From: Pseudomonas sp. RIT-PI-S | GTDB taxonomy: Bacteria > Pseudomonadota > Gammaproteobacteria > Pseudomonadales > Pseudomonadaceae | Assembly (NCBI RefSeq): GCF_025642975.1 | Contig: NZ_JANZKJ010000004.1 | Location: 238,913 to 302,912 of the forward strand | Length of the DNA stretch: 64,000 bases | Direction: 5' to 3' | Part shown: piece after piece, positions 18,070-28,272 of the stretch | Position numbering within the stretch: position 1 is the first letter of the stretch | Layout: each line of letters begins with the position of its first letter | Notes under the pieces: model-generated | Databases searched by the model: none | What the model saw: the letters and a program-made list of their open reading frames with translations, nothing else | What the model was told of the DNA's origin: nothing | Position numbers and translations under genes: made by a program

Positions 18070-21000
18070 ACCTGAGCCGCGTGTTCATCGCACGGCCGGT
18101 GGCCACGGTGCTGCTCACCCTGGCCATGCTGCTGCTTGGCGCGCTCGGCTACAGCTTGCTGCCGGTGGCGCCGTTGCCCCAGGTGGACTTCCCTACGGTG
18201 ATGGTCGAGGCCAGCCTCTCAGGCGCCAGCCCGGAAACCATGGCGGCCACGGTGGCCACGCCGCTGGAGCGAACCCTGGGGCAGATCGCCGGGGTCACCG
18301 AGATGACCTCCACCAGCAGCCAGGGCTCGACCAACATCGTTTTGCAGTTCGACCTGGACCGCGACATCAACGGTGCCGCCCGCGATGTGCAGGCGGCGAT
18401 CAACGCCGCGCGCAGCCTGCTGCCCAGCGCGATGAAGTCTTTGCCTACCTATCGCAAGGCCAACCCCGCCGACGGCCCGGTGGTGATGCTGGCGCTGACT
18501 TCGGCCAGCCGCGACCCCGGGCAGTTGTATGACCTGGCCTCCAGCCTGCTGCAGCAGAAGATCGCGCAGGTGCAGGGGGTAGGGCAGGTGTCGGTGCGCG
18601 GTGGCTCGCTGCCAGCGGTGCGGGTCGACGTACAGCCGCAGCAGCTCAGCCATGCCGGCATCGGCCTGGACAGCGTGCGCGACAGCATCGACAACGCCAC
18701 CCGTAACAAACCCCTCGGGGCCTTGCAGATGACTGGGCAAAGCTGGGCCATCGAGAGCAACCAGCAGTTGGAGACGGCCGCCGACTACCGCGACCTGGTG
18801 GTGGGTTACCACGACGGCGCGGCGGTGGCCCTCAAGGACGTAGCCAGCGTGTACGACGCGGTCGAAGACGTGTACGTCAGCGGCTACTACAACGGCCAGC
18901 CTTCGGTGACGCTGGGCGTGACCCGCTCGGCCGGGGCCAACATGCTCGAAACCATCGACGCGGTGACAGCGCTGATGCCGCAGCTGCAAGCCATGCTCCC
19001 TGGCGACGTGCAGCTGGTGAAGGTGATCGACCGTTCGCCGACCATTCGCGCTTCATTGCGCGATACCGAGAAAACCCTGCTGCTGGCGGTGCTGCTGGTG
19101 GTCGCGGTGGTGTTCGTGTTCCTGCGCAACCTGCGCGCCACCTTGATTCCCGCCGTGGCTTTGCCGGTGTCCTTGGTGGGCACCTGCGCCGCCATGTACC
19201 TGCTGGGCTACAGCCTCGATAACCTGTCGCTGATGGCCCTGATCATCGCCACCGGCTTCGTGGTGGACGACGCCATCGTGGTGCTGGAAAACATCGCCAC
19301 TTACCAGGAACGCGGCATGCGGCCGTTGCGCGCGGCACTGTACGGCACCCGCGAAGTGGGCTTTACCGTGCTGTCCATGACCATATCGCTGGTGGCGGTG
19401 TTCATCCCGTTGCTGTTGATGGGCGGCATCGTTGGCCGGCTGTTCCGTGAGTTCGCCGTCACCCTGAGCATCGCCCTGGGCATTTCCATGCTGGTGTCGT
19501 TGAGCATCACACCGGTGTTGTGCGTCGCGCTGTTGCGCCCCGCCGACCCCGCGCGGCCGGTGCCATGGGTATATCGGATGATCGAGCGGCTGTTGGACGA
19601 CCTGCAGGCGCTCTACCTCGATGCCTTGGCCTGGGTGATGCGCCACCGCCTGTTGACCGTGTTCAGCCTGCTGCTCACCGTGGCGCTGAACCTGTACCTG
19701 TACACCGTGGTGCCCAAGGGGTTTTTCCCCGCCCAGGACACCGGGGTGTTGATGGGCGCGATCCGCGCAGACCAAAACACCTCGTACCAGGCGCTCAAGC
19801 CATACATCCTGGAAGTGTCCCAGGCCATGGCCAAGGACCCGGACGTCGCCGCGGTCATGGCCTCCACCGGCGGGGGCGGCTTCGGTTCGCGCAATACCGC
19901 GCAGTTGTTCATCCGCCTCAAAAGCACCAGCGAGCGCACCGCCACCGCGCAGCAGATCGCCAATCGCCTGGGCAAGACCTACAGCCAGCACGCCGGTATC
20001 CAGCTGTTCGCCATGCCGGCCGAAGACCTGCACATTGGCGGGCGCAGCGCCAACGCCACTTACCAGTTCAGCCTGCAAGCCGACGACCTGGCCGTGCTGC
20101 GCACCTGGACCCCCAAGGTCGAGCAGGCCCTACGGCAACTGCCGCAGCTGACCTCGGTGGACTCGGACGCGCAGACCGGCGGCCAGGAGGTGATGCTGCA
20201 AATCGACCGCGCCGCCGCCACCCGGGTGGGCCTGTCCGTGGATGACCTCGATACCTTTCTGGGCAACGCCTTCAGCCAGGCCAACGTCGCCACCCTGTAC
20301 CGGACGTTGAACCAGTACTACGTGATCATGGACGTGGACGCCCGTTACGCCCAGGACCCGGCCGTGCTGAACCAGTTGTACGTGCTCAACGCCGAGGGCG
20401 AACCGGTGCCGCTGTCGGCCATCGCCCGCTTCAGCAGCGCCGAAGCGCCGCTGTCCGTGGCCCATGAGGGCCAGGCAGCGACCACCACCGTGGCCTTCAA
20501 CCTGGCCGACGGGGTGACGCTTGAACAGGGGCAGAATGCGGTCAAGGCCGCGCTCAAGGCGATCAACCTGCCCAGCACGGTCCACGGCAGTTACTCCGGG
20601 ACCGCCGCGGCCAGCGCATCGCTGGCCAGCAGCATGCCCTGGCTGATCCTTGCGGCGTTTGTGGCGGTGTACATCGTGCTGGGCGTGCTGTACGAAAGCT
20701 ACATCCACCCGCTGACCATCCTGACCACGCTACCGTCCGCCGGCCTGGGGGCCCTGTTGCTGTTGCAGATCACCGGCACCCAGCTGACCGTGATCGCGCT
20801 GATCGGCATCCTGTTGCTGATCGGCATCGTCAAGAAGAACGCCATCATGCTCATCGACTTCGCGCTGATCGCCGAGCGCCAGCGGCACATGGCCCCGGAG
20901 CAAGCGATCCTCGAAGCCTGCCGCCAGCGCCTGCGGCCGATCCTGATGACCTCGTTGGCGGCTTTTTTCGGCGCACTGCCCATGGCCCTGGCCAGCGGCG

Positions 21001-21179
21001 GCGACGCCGACCTGCGCCGCCCGCTGGGGCTGGCGATCTGCGGCGGCCTGGCGCTGAGCCAACTGCTCACACTGTTCACCACCCCGGTGCTGTACCTCTA
21101 TTTCGACCGCGCAAGCCACGCTACCCGCCGCCTGTGGAATCTGCGTGTGCGCCGCCTGGCCCCTGAGAGTTCACCATGA
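18066..21179 (+). CDS. mdtC: RND efflux pump subunit MdtC
   Basis: A 1037-residue RND transporter paralogous to MdtB. I chose the ATG at 18066, which overlaps the mdtB stop as ATGA and gives '[20 protein letters not shown]'; the open frame extends upstream only inside mdtB. It has 12 TM segments, TM4 relay acids in '[14 protein letters not shown]', and the conserved '[10 protein letters not shown]' porter-domain motif. It forms the pump trimer with MdtB. The stop overlaps the start of the channel gene. Confidence 0.93.
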   Translation: MNLSRVFIARPVATVLLTLAMLLLGALGYSLLPVAPLPQVDFPTVMVEASLSGASPETMAATVATPLERTLGQIAGVTEMTSTSSQGSTNIVLQFDLDRDINGAARDVQAAINAARSLLPSAMKSLPTYRKANPADGPVVMLALTSASRDPGQLYDLASSLLQQKIAQVQGVGQVSVRGGSLPAVRVDVQPQQLSHAGIGLDSVRDSIDNATRNKPLGALQMTGQSWAIESNQQLETAADYRDLVVGYHDGAAVALKDVASVYDAVEDVYVSGYYNGQPSVTLGVTRSAGANMLETIDAVTALMPQLQAMLPGDVQLVKVIDRSPTIRASLRDTEKTLLLAVLLVVAVVFVFLRNLRATLIPAVALPVSLVGTCAAMYLLGYSLDNLSLMALIIATGFVVDDAIVVLENIATYQERGMRPLRAALYGTREVGFTVLSMTISLVAVFIPLLLMGGIVGRLFREFAVTLSIALGISMLVSLSITPVLCVALLRPADPARPVPWVYRMIERLLDDLQALYLDALAWVMRHRLLTVFSLLLTVALNLYLYTVVPKGFFPAQDTGVLMGAIRADQNTSYQALKPYILEVSQAMAKDPDVAAVMASTGGGGFGSRNTAQLFIRLKSTSERTATAQQIANRLGKTYSQHAGIQLFAMPAEDLHIGGRSANATYQFSLQADDLAVLRTWTPKVEQALRQLPQLTSVDSDAQTGGQEVMLQIDRAAATRVGLSVDDLDTFLGNAFSQANVATLYRTLNQYYVIMDVDARYAQDPAVLNQLYVLNAEGEPVPLSAIARFSSAEAPLSVAHEGQAATTTVAFNLADGVTLEQGQNAVKAALKAINLPSTVHGSYSGTAAASASLASSMPWLILAAFVAVYIVLGVLYESYIHPLTILTTLPSAGLGALLLLQITGTQLTVIALIGILLLIGIVKKNAIMLIDFALIAERQRHMAPEQAILEACRQRLRPILMTSLAAFFGALPMALASGGDADLRRPLGLAICGGLALSQLLTLFTTPVLYLYFDRASHATRRLWNLRVRRLAPESSP

Positions 21180-22618
21180 CGTTGCCTGCCCCGTGCCGTT
21201 TCGCCCCCTCGTTGCTGTTGCTGGCGTTGCTCGCCGGTTGCACGGTGGGCCCTGATTACCAGCGCCCGGCGACTGCCGCCCCGGTCGCCTTCAAGGAAGC
21301 GGCCGGCTGGACCGCCGCCGCGCCCAAGGATGCCCAGGCCAAGGGGCGTTGGTGGGCAGCCTATGCCGACCCGCACCTCGATACGCTGATGGACCAAGTG
21401 GCGCTGACCAACCAGACTGTCGCCCAATACCAAGCCCAGTACCGCCAGGCACTGGCGCTCGCCCGCGCCTCTCGGGCGGACCTGTATCCCACCGTAAGCG
21501 CAAGCCTTGAGAGCACTCGCAGCCAGACCGCTAGCAGCTCGACCGGCAGCTATGCCGGCACGGCGGTCAGCGGCCAGGGCGGTGCCAGCAATACCCACGT
21601 GGCGACCCTCAGCGCCAGCTGGGAACTGGACCTATGGGGCAAGCTGCGCCGCACCCTTGAAGAGAACCGTGCCAGCGCCCAGGCCAGCGCCGCGGACCTG
21701 GCCGCGGCCACCTTGAGCGCGCAATCGGAGCTCGCCCAGGATTACTTCAAGCTGCGCCTGCTCGACCAGCAATTGGCGCTGTACCGCGACACGGTGGGTG
21801 CATACCAACGCTACCTGACGGTGATCGAGAACAAGTACGCCGAACAGGTGGCCTCCCGCGCCGACCTCGCCCAGGCGCAAACCCAACTGGAAAGCGCCAA
21901 GGCCACGCTGCTCGACGATCAATGGCAGCGCGCCCAGTACGAACACGCCATCGCCCTGCTCATCGGCAAAGCCCCGGTGGACTTCAACCTGCCCGCGCTA
22001 CCTGCCAGCGGCCCGGACGCCTGGGCCTGGAAAATCCCCGCCATCCCCGTGGGCGTGCCGAGCCAACTGCTCGAACGCCGTCCAGACATCGCCGCCGCCG
22101 AGCGCCAGGTCGCCGCCGCCAACGCCGCCATCGGCGTTGCCACCGCTGCCTATTACCCCGACATCACCCTCAGCGCCAGCGGCGGTTACCAGGCCTCAAG
22201 CCTGGCCAGCCTGCTCAACGCCCCCACGCGCTTCTGGTCCATCGGCCCGTCGCTGAGCAGCACCCTGCTGGACTTCGGCGCTACCCGCGCCAGCGTCGAC
22301 CAGGCCAGTGCCAGCTACGACGCCCAGGTGGCCAACTACCGCCAGACCGTGCTTACCGGCATCGGCGAGGTAGAAGACTACCTCGTGCAATTGCGCACCC
22401 AGGCCCCTGAACTCACCGCCCGCGGCAACGCCGCCGCCGCCGCGGCTGAATCGGCCCGAGTCACGGCTGACCAGTACGAAGCGGGCAAGATCGACTACCT
22501 GGACGTAGCCACCACACAGGCCACATTGCTCAGCGAGCAGCAGAGCTTGCTGAGCCTGGTGAGCGCTCAGTTGGTGGCGAGCGTGGAGTTGATGGTGGCG
22601 TTGGGGGGGAGTTGGTAG
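21176..22618 (+). CDS. Outer-membrane efflux channel (NodT/OprM family)
   Basis: A 480-residue outer-membrane factor with a lipoprotein signal ('LLALLAGC', Cys at about residue 22), followed by 'TVGPDYQRP', the standard NodT/OprM mature N-terminus. Two TolC-like repeats follow ('ELDLWGKLRRTLEENRASAQ' and 'PSLSSTLLDFGATRASVDQA'). It closes the tripartite pump with MdtABC; in E. coli that role falls to unlinked TolC, and here a dedicated channel is cotranscribed. It starts inside the mdtC stop (ATGA). Confidence 0.92.
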   Translation: MTLPAPCRFAPSLLLLALLAGCTVGPDYQRPATAAPVAFKEAAGWTAAAPKDAQAKGRWWAAYADPHLDTLMDQVALTNQTVAQYQAQYRQALALARASRADLYPTVSASLESTRSQTASSSTGSYAGTAVSGQGGASNTHVATLSASWELDLWGKLRRTLEENRASAQASAADLAAATLSAQSELAQDYFKLRLLDQQLALYRDTVGAYQRYLTVIENKYAEQVASRADLAQAQTQLESAKATLLDDQWQRAQYEHAIALLIGKAPVDFNLPALPASGPDAWAWKIPAIPVGVPSQLLERRPDIAAAERQVAAANAAIGVATAAYYPDITLSASGGYQASSLASLLNAPTRFWSIGPSLSSTLLDFGATRASVDQASASYDAQVANYRQTVLTGIGEVEDYLVQLRTQAPELTARGNAAAAAAESARVTADQYEAGKIDYLDVATTQATLLSEQQSLLSLVSAQLVASVELMVALGGSW

Positions 22619-22749
22619 TCGGGTTTGCCGGGGCCTTGAGGTCAATGGCAAGCGGCTTGGTCAGCCTCGGTGGCGAGGCGGTAAGGCGGGCCCGGCGCTT
22701 GTCGTGCAACCCTCGCGTGGCCTGATCCGCAGCGTGGCCTGACCCCACC

Positions 22750-23427
22750 ATGAGCGCCGTACTGCCCGACAGCGAACAAGGCTTGTGGCAACGCTGGCTC
22801 GCCGAGCGCGGCCAAGCCGTGCGTAACCAACTGTTCTTTTTCTACAGCGCTTGGGTACGGGTGCGGACGGGCCACTTCTACCGCAAATACCCCCATCCAC
22901 TCGCCGAATGGGGCGACTACGTCAACCTCGCCTCGATTGGGTTGCTGCAAGCCATCGACCGCTTCAACCCTGCCCGCGGTTCCAGTTTCAAGGCCTACGC
23001 CGAGCCCTATATCAAGGGCAATATCCTTAAAGGCCTGGCCTGCTATATCCAGGACAAACCCTCGCCCCTACAAGACCGGCTAGATAGCTTGCGCGATGCG
23101 AAAGAGGACAGCAGTGCCGATGAGCTGGAACGATTGGCCAATTTAGCTATCGGGCTGGCGTTCGGGTGTTTTTTGGAGCTGGGAATCGAAGGAGCAGGGG
23201 AGGAGGCGGATCCGCTGAACATCTACGAGGCGCAGCGGGACGTGGAGGACTTGTCGGTGCTGGTCGGCAGGCTATCGGAGAACGAGCAACAGGTGATTCG
23301 CGGGCATTATTTCCAGCACTTGAGTTTTGTGGAGATTGCCGAGGCGATGGGCGTGACCAAGGGTAGGGTGTCGCAGATTCATGGGAAGGCGGTTAGACGG
23401 TTGAGGGAGGTTTATAGGAAAGGATGA
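22750..23427 (+). CDS. Orphan FliA/WhiG-like sigma-70 family factor
   Basis: A 225-residue sigma factor. Region 2 is clear ('LASIGLLQAIDRFNPARGSS' then 'FKAYAEPYIKGNI', about residues 58-95) and region 4 is a good helix-turn-helix ('HLSFVEIAEAMGVTKGRVSQ', about 187-206). The middle section that should be region 3 has instead an acidic, Leu-rich stretch ('DSSADELERLANLAIGLAFG') with no clear homology. It resembles FliA but is not embedded in a flagellar operon and is shorter. It borders the AT-rich Rhs-remnant island; its regulon is unknown. Confidence 0.75.
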   Translation: MSAVLPDSEQGLWQRWLAERGQAVRNQLFFFYSAWVRVRTGHFYRKYPHPLAEWGDYVNLASIGLLQAIDRFNPARGSSFKAYAEPYIKGNILKGLACYIQDKPSPLQDRLDSLRDAKEDSSADELERLANLAIGLAFGCFLELGIEGAGEEADPLNIYEAQRDVEDLSVLVGRLSENEQQVIRGHYFQHLSFVEIAEAMGVTKGRVSQIHGKAVRRLREVYRKG

Positions 23428-23487
23428 GGGCTCCCGCTAGAGAGCGACATCCGATCATATATTCCCTTTAAAGGTCATGGTTGCTGT

Positions 23488-23910
23488 TCAAATCTGTCGC
23501 GCTTCTATTACGTCAAAGCTCATCTGCAAATAACTCTTTTCCGGAACGTCCAGGTTCCCTGAGAGGTAACGCTGACCCACCTTTAGCTCCCACGTTTCTT
23601 TTGTGCTGGAAATAATGTGGAATCTCATCAAAAAATTAATCTTGAATTCTTTTAAAATACCTTGGTCGGTGTGCCCCTGTTGTACGGCCTTTGACTCAAC
23701 CTCAGACACTTCAAGCAATTCAGCTGAAAGTAATCTGGACCCTTCATCTTGCAAATAGAGTTCTTTCTCGGAATCTTGCGTAAGGAAAGTATTGATATTC
23801 TTTCCTCTGCCAAGCCATTCGATCATGTGCAAATATGATTCAGCTTTTTCAAAGCCATGGACCTCTATCGAAAAGCCGGTTTTGATAGACGGGACTTTAT
23901 GCAAGTTCAT
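23488..23910 (-). CDS. Hypothetical protein, possible immunity protein
   Basis: A 140-residue soluble protein of low GC content with no signal peptide or TM. I do not recognise a family. Its ATG shares a base with the preceding gene's TAA (TAATG), so it is translationally coupled to the 116-residue gene, and both lie directly downstream of the ADP-ribosyltransferase-like toxin remnant. Position and AT-rich codon use fit a cytoplasmic immunity gene carried with a toxin module; function is inferred from context only. Confidence 0.55.
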   Translation of the reverse strand: MNLHKVPSIKTGFSIEVHGFEKAESYLHMIEWLGRGKNINTFLTQDSEKELYLQDEGSRLLSAELLEVSEVESKAVQQGHTDQGILKEFKINFLMRFHIISSTKETWELKVGQRYLSGNLDVPEKSYLQMSFDVIEARQI

Positions 23911-24260
23911 TAAATAATCCTTGGTACGCCGGGTATACGGTCATCTGGTGATTCGCCAGCAAGTATTAAGTCGAAAGTGTTTTCTATGCGCGCTGCGAGC
24001 TGCAAAAGCTTTGAGCTCTCTTCGCCTCTATCGGGCGCCTCATTTTGCAAGGTTGTAATTAATTTTCTATAGATAACCAGAGTTTTTCGTGGCAGATACT
24101 CCTCTCCTTTAAGATGGCGAGCTACCTGTAGAGCGTATTCTTCTACTTTCAATAGCTCGCTGCTTCGAACCGAATCTTGCGTTTGCAGCGGGATTAATAC
24201 ATCAGATGCCGCTAAGTAAAATTCTTCAAATAAATAGCTGTTTTCATTCATTTGGAGCAT
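23910..24260 (-). CDS. Hypothetical protein, likely immunity to the ART-like toxin
   Basis: A 116-residue acidic, helical protein with no signal or TM. Candidate starts are ATGs at 24260 and 24251 ('MNENSYLF'); neither has a strong Shine-Dalgarno. The frame is identical to that of the toxin remnant upstream, with no stop codon between them, so the original toxin terminator seems lost or the start lies inside the toxin's last codons. Its position immediately after the toxin domain makes it the prime immunity candidate, but no homology was recognised. Confidence 0.55.
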   Translation of the reverse strand: MLQMNENSYLFEEFYLAASDVLIPLQTQDSVRSSELLKVEEYALQVARHLKGEEYLPRKTLVIYRKLITTLQNEAPDRGEESSKLLQLAARIENTFDLILAGESPDDRIPGVPRII

Positions 24261-24779
24261 GCCGAAAATGGCGCTTTGTGGAATTGAATGGTGGGTTGTA
24301 ACTTCTTGGGCCCATATAGATCTATGATATGACGTGCCAGCTTCTCCGTTGACTCTAGGGGCCGTCCGCCATACCTAAACTTTTGCATTATTTACCTTAG
24401 AAAGGTCAATTGCAATTATCCCATGACCACTATCCTAGCCCCTGGCGACATCGAGCAGCCAAGTGGTAGAGATCCAAGGGCTATTGTCCATAGCTTTGCC
24501 TTCAGATTGCCCTCTGTTAGCAACATGTTCAGCGGCAGTCCAGCTACCCTCCGGAGCCTTAGAAAGCAATCCTTCGCCTCTTTCAAGTGACAAGGCATCC
24601 TCCTTGGTCAAAGCTCGATAAACGATGTCGGGCTTGATTTCCTCCGGTGCTTTTGCGGATGCCAGGTTTTTTTCAAATGCAGTTGCGTTTGAAAGTGCAT
24701 TGTACCCTTTTGCAGAATCCCCTATTGCAGATAGGTATTCAAGCCATTTTGTTGGAAGCTCAAATTGAATGGCTCCCCC
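24261..24779 (-). pseudogene. Broken ADP-ribosyltransferase-like toxin domain
   Basis: Reading one frame down from 24827 gives a toxin-like domain: 'DIVYRALTKEDALSLERGEG' (an Arg motif), 'SPWISTT' (an STS-like motif), and after two in-frame TAG codons (24435-24437 and 24375-24377) the tail 'RSIWAQEVTTHHSIPQSAIF', which resembles the third, acidic motif. This R-S-E order suggests an ART fold, by inference. The link to the upstream Rhs core is broken by a frameshift explained by one extra base in a five-C run at 24775-24779: with four, 'KYIW' joins 'GAIQFELPTKW'. The domain cannot be made as a whole without readthrough. Confidence 0.6.
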
Positions 24780-27236
24780 AGATATATTTTGTGACGCCAT
24801 AGGTGTTTCCGTATTTAAAGTCTTCATACGTTTCGATAGCTCTTTGCTTGGCTGCGTCTATTGCAACGGATGCGTAGAGTCTATTCGTTGCTTCAAAGCC
24901 CATGGTCTGAGCGGCTTTAAAGTAGTCAGTCTGCAAATAGGCTGACGTGTCCATGCCGGTAAATTTTTGAACTCTATAAAGTGAATAGTCGTTTAGCAGG
25001 TTTACTGCTCCGACAACAGTATCTTTTAGGCTTTCGACAAGTTCATATCCGCTGTCTATAGTGGCTGTGTAAGCTGCGTTGAAGTTATTCACGCTAACAT
25101 TTGCGTCCATTGTCTGGCCGATGCCGCGTTCAATAACTCGGTCTAAAGCGCTTCCGGGCGAATACTCATCATAGGGATCATCGGTTTGGATGACGCCAAA
25201 GGAGCCAAGACCCCCGTCCGCGTCATTGGAGGCTAAAAGCTCGTGAGCCGTACTTCCCCAAAGTCGATCAACGCTGTCACTGATTCCGAAAGGAGCCGCG
25301 AGATCGGGCAGCCCAATCAAGTTCGGATTCAGCTTGAAGGACGCATCCGGCTTATCCGCAGGCTTACCCATCGTCCCAACCAAATAGTCTGCCAACGCAT
25401 TCCCAAACGCATCAGCCGCAACTTGCGCATAGTCCGGCTTGCCACCGCCAAACCATTTATCGCGGATATAAAGCCGAGCTGGCTGCGCTACCGATCCCTC
25501 GGATGATCGAGCCGGAGAGGTTAGTTTTGGTATTGAGGTTGCCCGCAATCACACTGCTAATAGCAGAGGCGGCGACGTTTTTCCAAGAGAAAGCGGTATC
25601 GAGGCCGACCACCTTGCTGGCGGCGTAATTGACCGAGTAATTGAACACACCTTGGGCCGCATAACCCGCCGTGCCGCTTTTCATCAACGCCTGCGCGGAT
25701 TCTCCCAAACTGCCGGCGGCGACTGCATTGCTCAGGCCAAGCGTCGCTGCGCCGCTGATGCCGGCTACGGCTACTTGGCTCCAGGAGAACTTGTCCTGCA
25801 CACCCAGCGCCATGCCCGTGAGTTGGGAGGCTGCGCTGCCTATCGCTGCCCCCGCCAAGGTACCTGCAACGGTTGCGTAACCTATCGCCCCCGCCGTCAG
25901 TGCGGTGCCTGAAGCGGCGGCGCTGAGTGCCGCGCTTCCTGCTGCAAAGGCACCTGCCGACCCGGTGAACCCGGCCCCCGCGAACAGCGCCGACGCCGCG
26001 CCCGCCGTATAAATCGTCGCCACCACCGCCACGACCACCATCACCACCGAAGCCACACCACCACATTTCTTCTTCTTGGGCTTGGGTGGTGGCGGCGACG
26101 CCGGGCTTGGCGTGGTGTCGCCGATAATATCGGTCGGATCGTAGGGTTTGAAGGTAGTGAAGTATTGCGATTGCTGGTAACCACGTTGGGGATGGTCAGG
26201 CTATCGCCAATGGTCAGAGTGGAGCTGGCGTCCAGGCCGTTGGCATCGGCGATCACGTACCACATGCTGGCATCGCCCCACAGGCTTTGAGCGATACTTT
26301 GCAGTGTGTCGCCACTGTTGATCACGTAGCCGGTGGGGTACGGCCCGGGTAGGACGTAGAGATCGGGTCGATGGTGTCGATGATCTGCGGCGCGGCGGCG
26401 TTGCCGACGCTGGCCAGTTGTTGGCCTTGGTTGTAGAGATAATTCTGGACGGTGCCGTTGGCCTCCTGGCGGGCAAGCAATTGGCCGTCGATAGTGGAGG
26501 CGAAGCGGCGGGTGAAGGGGTTGCCGCCGGTGGCGACGGTTTGCAGCAGTTCACCCCGGTCGGAGTAGGTGGAGGTGATCACACCCGCGGTGCCTGGCAG
26601 GGTCCAGGTGGCGGTGGTGGTCAGATCCTTGTAGGTCTCGAAGGCGGCGTAGGTTTTGCTGTAGTTGCCGCGGTAGTTGATGCTGCCGTTGGTGTTGTAC
26701 AGCACATAGCGATAGGCCAACTGACGGCCAGCGGCATCGATCATGCCTGTTTCGCCGAAGTAGGTGGCTTGGGACAGGGCCTGTGCGCCACCGACGATCT
26801 TGTAGTCAAGCTGGCTGAGTTGGGTGCCGTCACCGCGGTAACTGTACTTGCTGACGGTACTGGCATTGCCGTTGGCGTCGTAGTCGATTTCCTGAATGCG
26901 GTTGCCCACCGCGTTGTAGGTTTCGCTAAACAGCTGCAGCGCGCCGCCATCAGCGATCACTGCGCCCCGGTTGTTGGCGCCAGCGGCGCGGTACAGGGTG
27001 CGGTTGGTGGTGTAGGTCAGCTGCCCGAGGTTGTTGTAGTAGTACTCGCTTTTCTTGCATAGCTCGTTGCTGCCACTGGCGGCGCTCCACTGCTCAGAGG
27101 AAATACGCTGGCCGGCGGCGTCGTAGGAGAGGGGATAGCCTTTGGCAGTCGTACCGAGCTTGCCCGCTACGATCTGGCCGTTGCTCAACCAACCATCTAC
27201 CACCAACGCGTGACCCTCGGCGTCGTAGGTGCTAGT
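24760..27236 (-). pseudogene. Rhs/LysM toxin core remnant, copy 1
   Basis: Homologous segments run 27236 to 24760 in four frames: RHS/YD repeats ('NLGQLTYTTNRTLY', 'YNAVGNRIQEIDYDANGNAS', 27206-26322), a LysM domain ('SGDTLQSIAQSLWGDASMWY'), a Pro/Lys hinge ('PPPPKPKKKKCGG'), a Gly/Ala-rich hydrophobic region, then 'IRDKWFGGGKPDYAQVAADA' to the junction with the toxin. Breaks: a missing base near 26335, a frame change near 26175, and an extra T near 25470 (GCTTTATAT where copy 2 has GCTTATAT). The 5' half is absent: homology stops near 27236 in AT-rich DNA. Confidence 0.82.
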
Positions 27237-27403
27237 AGTTTTTTATGTTAATGGTTTTTGTATAAGTTTATGGTTTTATATTTTACGTGATCCTGCAATT
27301 TTTAAATTCATTGGAAACAGCTATGAAGCAGAACTCGATTTTTCAAGCATGCTCAAAGCTAACTATTGCTTCAGATTTCCATACATGGCTTTGCTTGACA
27401 TAA
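27237..27403. other. AT-rich spacer between Rhs copies 1 and 2
   Basis: This stretch has T-rich runs and no supported gene. A 66-codon rightward frame (27229-27429) overlaps the immunity gene's 3' end, has no ribosome site and looks random. It marks the break where copy 1 loses its 5' part. Confidence 0.5.
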
Positions 27404-27811
27404 TTACGCTTCCTTGCAGAGTTTTTTGACTGATGGGTCTTGAGCCATTCCGGGATTAACCTCAATGTATGCAGCCATTGAAGTGCGAACATAATTCATA
27501 AAAATTTCACGTGTCATGTAAATTTCCGGATGCCCCAGCTCATAGCCTTGCTCGTCTACGACGGCGTAAAAACATGCGTCCGCAGGCCATCTTGGATATT
27601 TTTTTTCGTCACCTATATCGACTAAATCGCGACGCTCTAGTAGCCACCCTGGATCGCCTTCCATTCCGCCAATTCTATTTTCATCACTAATAAGTTCCGC
27701 TAGTGTTTTGGTTCTATGATCCATAAGGATGATGTTAATTATGAACTTTATAGCGGCATCTTCATCTGCTTGCGGGTTGAAAGTTCCGAAAGCTTTTATT
27801 AGATAATTCAT
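27404..27811 (-). CDS. Putative immunity protein of the CdiA-CT-like toxin
   Basis: A 135-residue soluble acidic protein starting 'MNYLIKAFGTFNPQADEDAA'. I chose the ATG at 27811 (GAGAG upstream), 8 nt after the toxin stop; a TTG 12 bp earlier would overlap the toxin. Tight coupling just downstream of the toxin domain is the classic place for a CDI or Rhs immunity gene. The frame is intact although the toxin gene upstream is interrupted. I recognise no enzyme motif. Confidence 0.68.
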   Translation of the reverse strand: MNYLIKAFGTFNPQADEDAAIKFIINIILMDHRTKTLAELISDENRIGGMEGDPGWLLERRDLVDIGDEKKYPRWPADACFYAVVDEQGYELGHPEIYMTREIFMNYVRTSMAAYIEVNPGMAQDPSVKKLCKEA

Positions 27812-27819
27812 GTCGTCTC

Positions 27820-28272
27820 TCAACGGGTTGGATGCACATTGCCGATGAATTGGTTGCCATATTTATCAGAATTAATATAGACGCGGAAATTTATGCCTCC
27901 ATGATTAACGTCGAAAGGGGGTGCAATTGCAGTGTTCCTGTACTTTTGCCAACCTATTTTCCCCGCCTCAAGTGAGTATTCAAAAATTTTGCCATCAGCG
28001 TGAATGGCCGGACTGTATACGGTTTTGCTACCTTCTACAGCTTTTCCGGAAGCTTTTGTGTATATATAACTAAGGTTTAGGATTCCATTGGTTGAAGTTT
28101 TCTCGAGGGCGTAAGTGGCATTTTTTTCTTCAAGGAGCGAAATTGCTTCCTCCATGTTATGCGTACCAGACAATTGTCCGGTTTTTGTGAAACCATCAGG
28201 GCCTTTTAAATGTCCTGGTAGGTCAATCCGATAGGCTAAACCTTCGACAAGCTCCTCAACAGGTTTTAATCC
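27820..28272 (-). pseudogene. CdiA-CT-like toxin domain detached from its Rhs core
   Basis: Immediately after the in-frame TGA at 28273-28275 the same frame continues for 150 codons without another stop: 'GLKPVEELVEGLAYRIDLPG', 'GHLKGPDGFTKTGQLSGTHN', 'GSKTVYSPAIHADGK', 'GGINFRVYINSDKYGNQFIG', ending 'NVHPTR'. The SGTHN..KTVY-P..FRVYI..GNVHP pattern is that of C-terminal toxin domains in CdiA and Rhs effectors. Without readthrough only a short product from an internal TTG (28173) could be made. The domain itself looks undamaged, and the immunity gene follows at once. Confidence 0.68.

Noticed and set aside
26041..26325. The LysM-containing frame as a small independent LysM protein
   Set aside because: It begins at a frameshift and ends in Arg-rich out-of-frame sequence; the correct frame continues the Rhs core, so it is part of the pseudogene.
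27229..27429. A 66-codon rightward frame in the AT-rich spacer
   Set aside because: No ribosome site, and it overlaps the 3' end of the immunity gene; nothing protein-like beyond chance hydrophobicity.
27820..28173. Calling the 117-codon leftward frame from TTG 28173 (ending 27820) a separate intact gene
   Set aside because: The frame extends upstream without interruption to the TGA at 28273-28275 and carries conserved toxin sequence there, so the fragment is the 3' part of a broken gene; no ribosome site supports the TTG.
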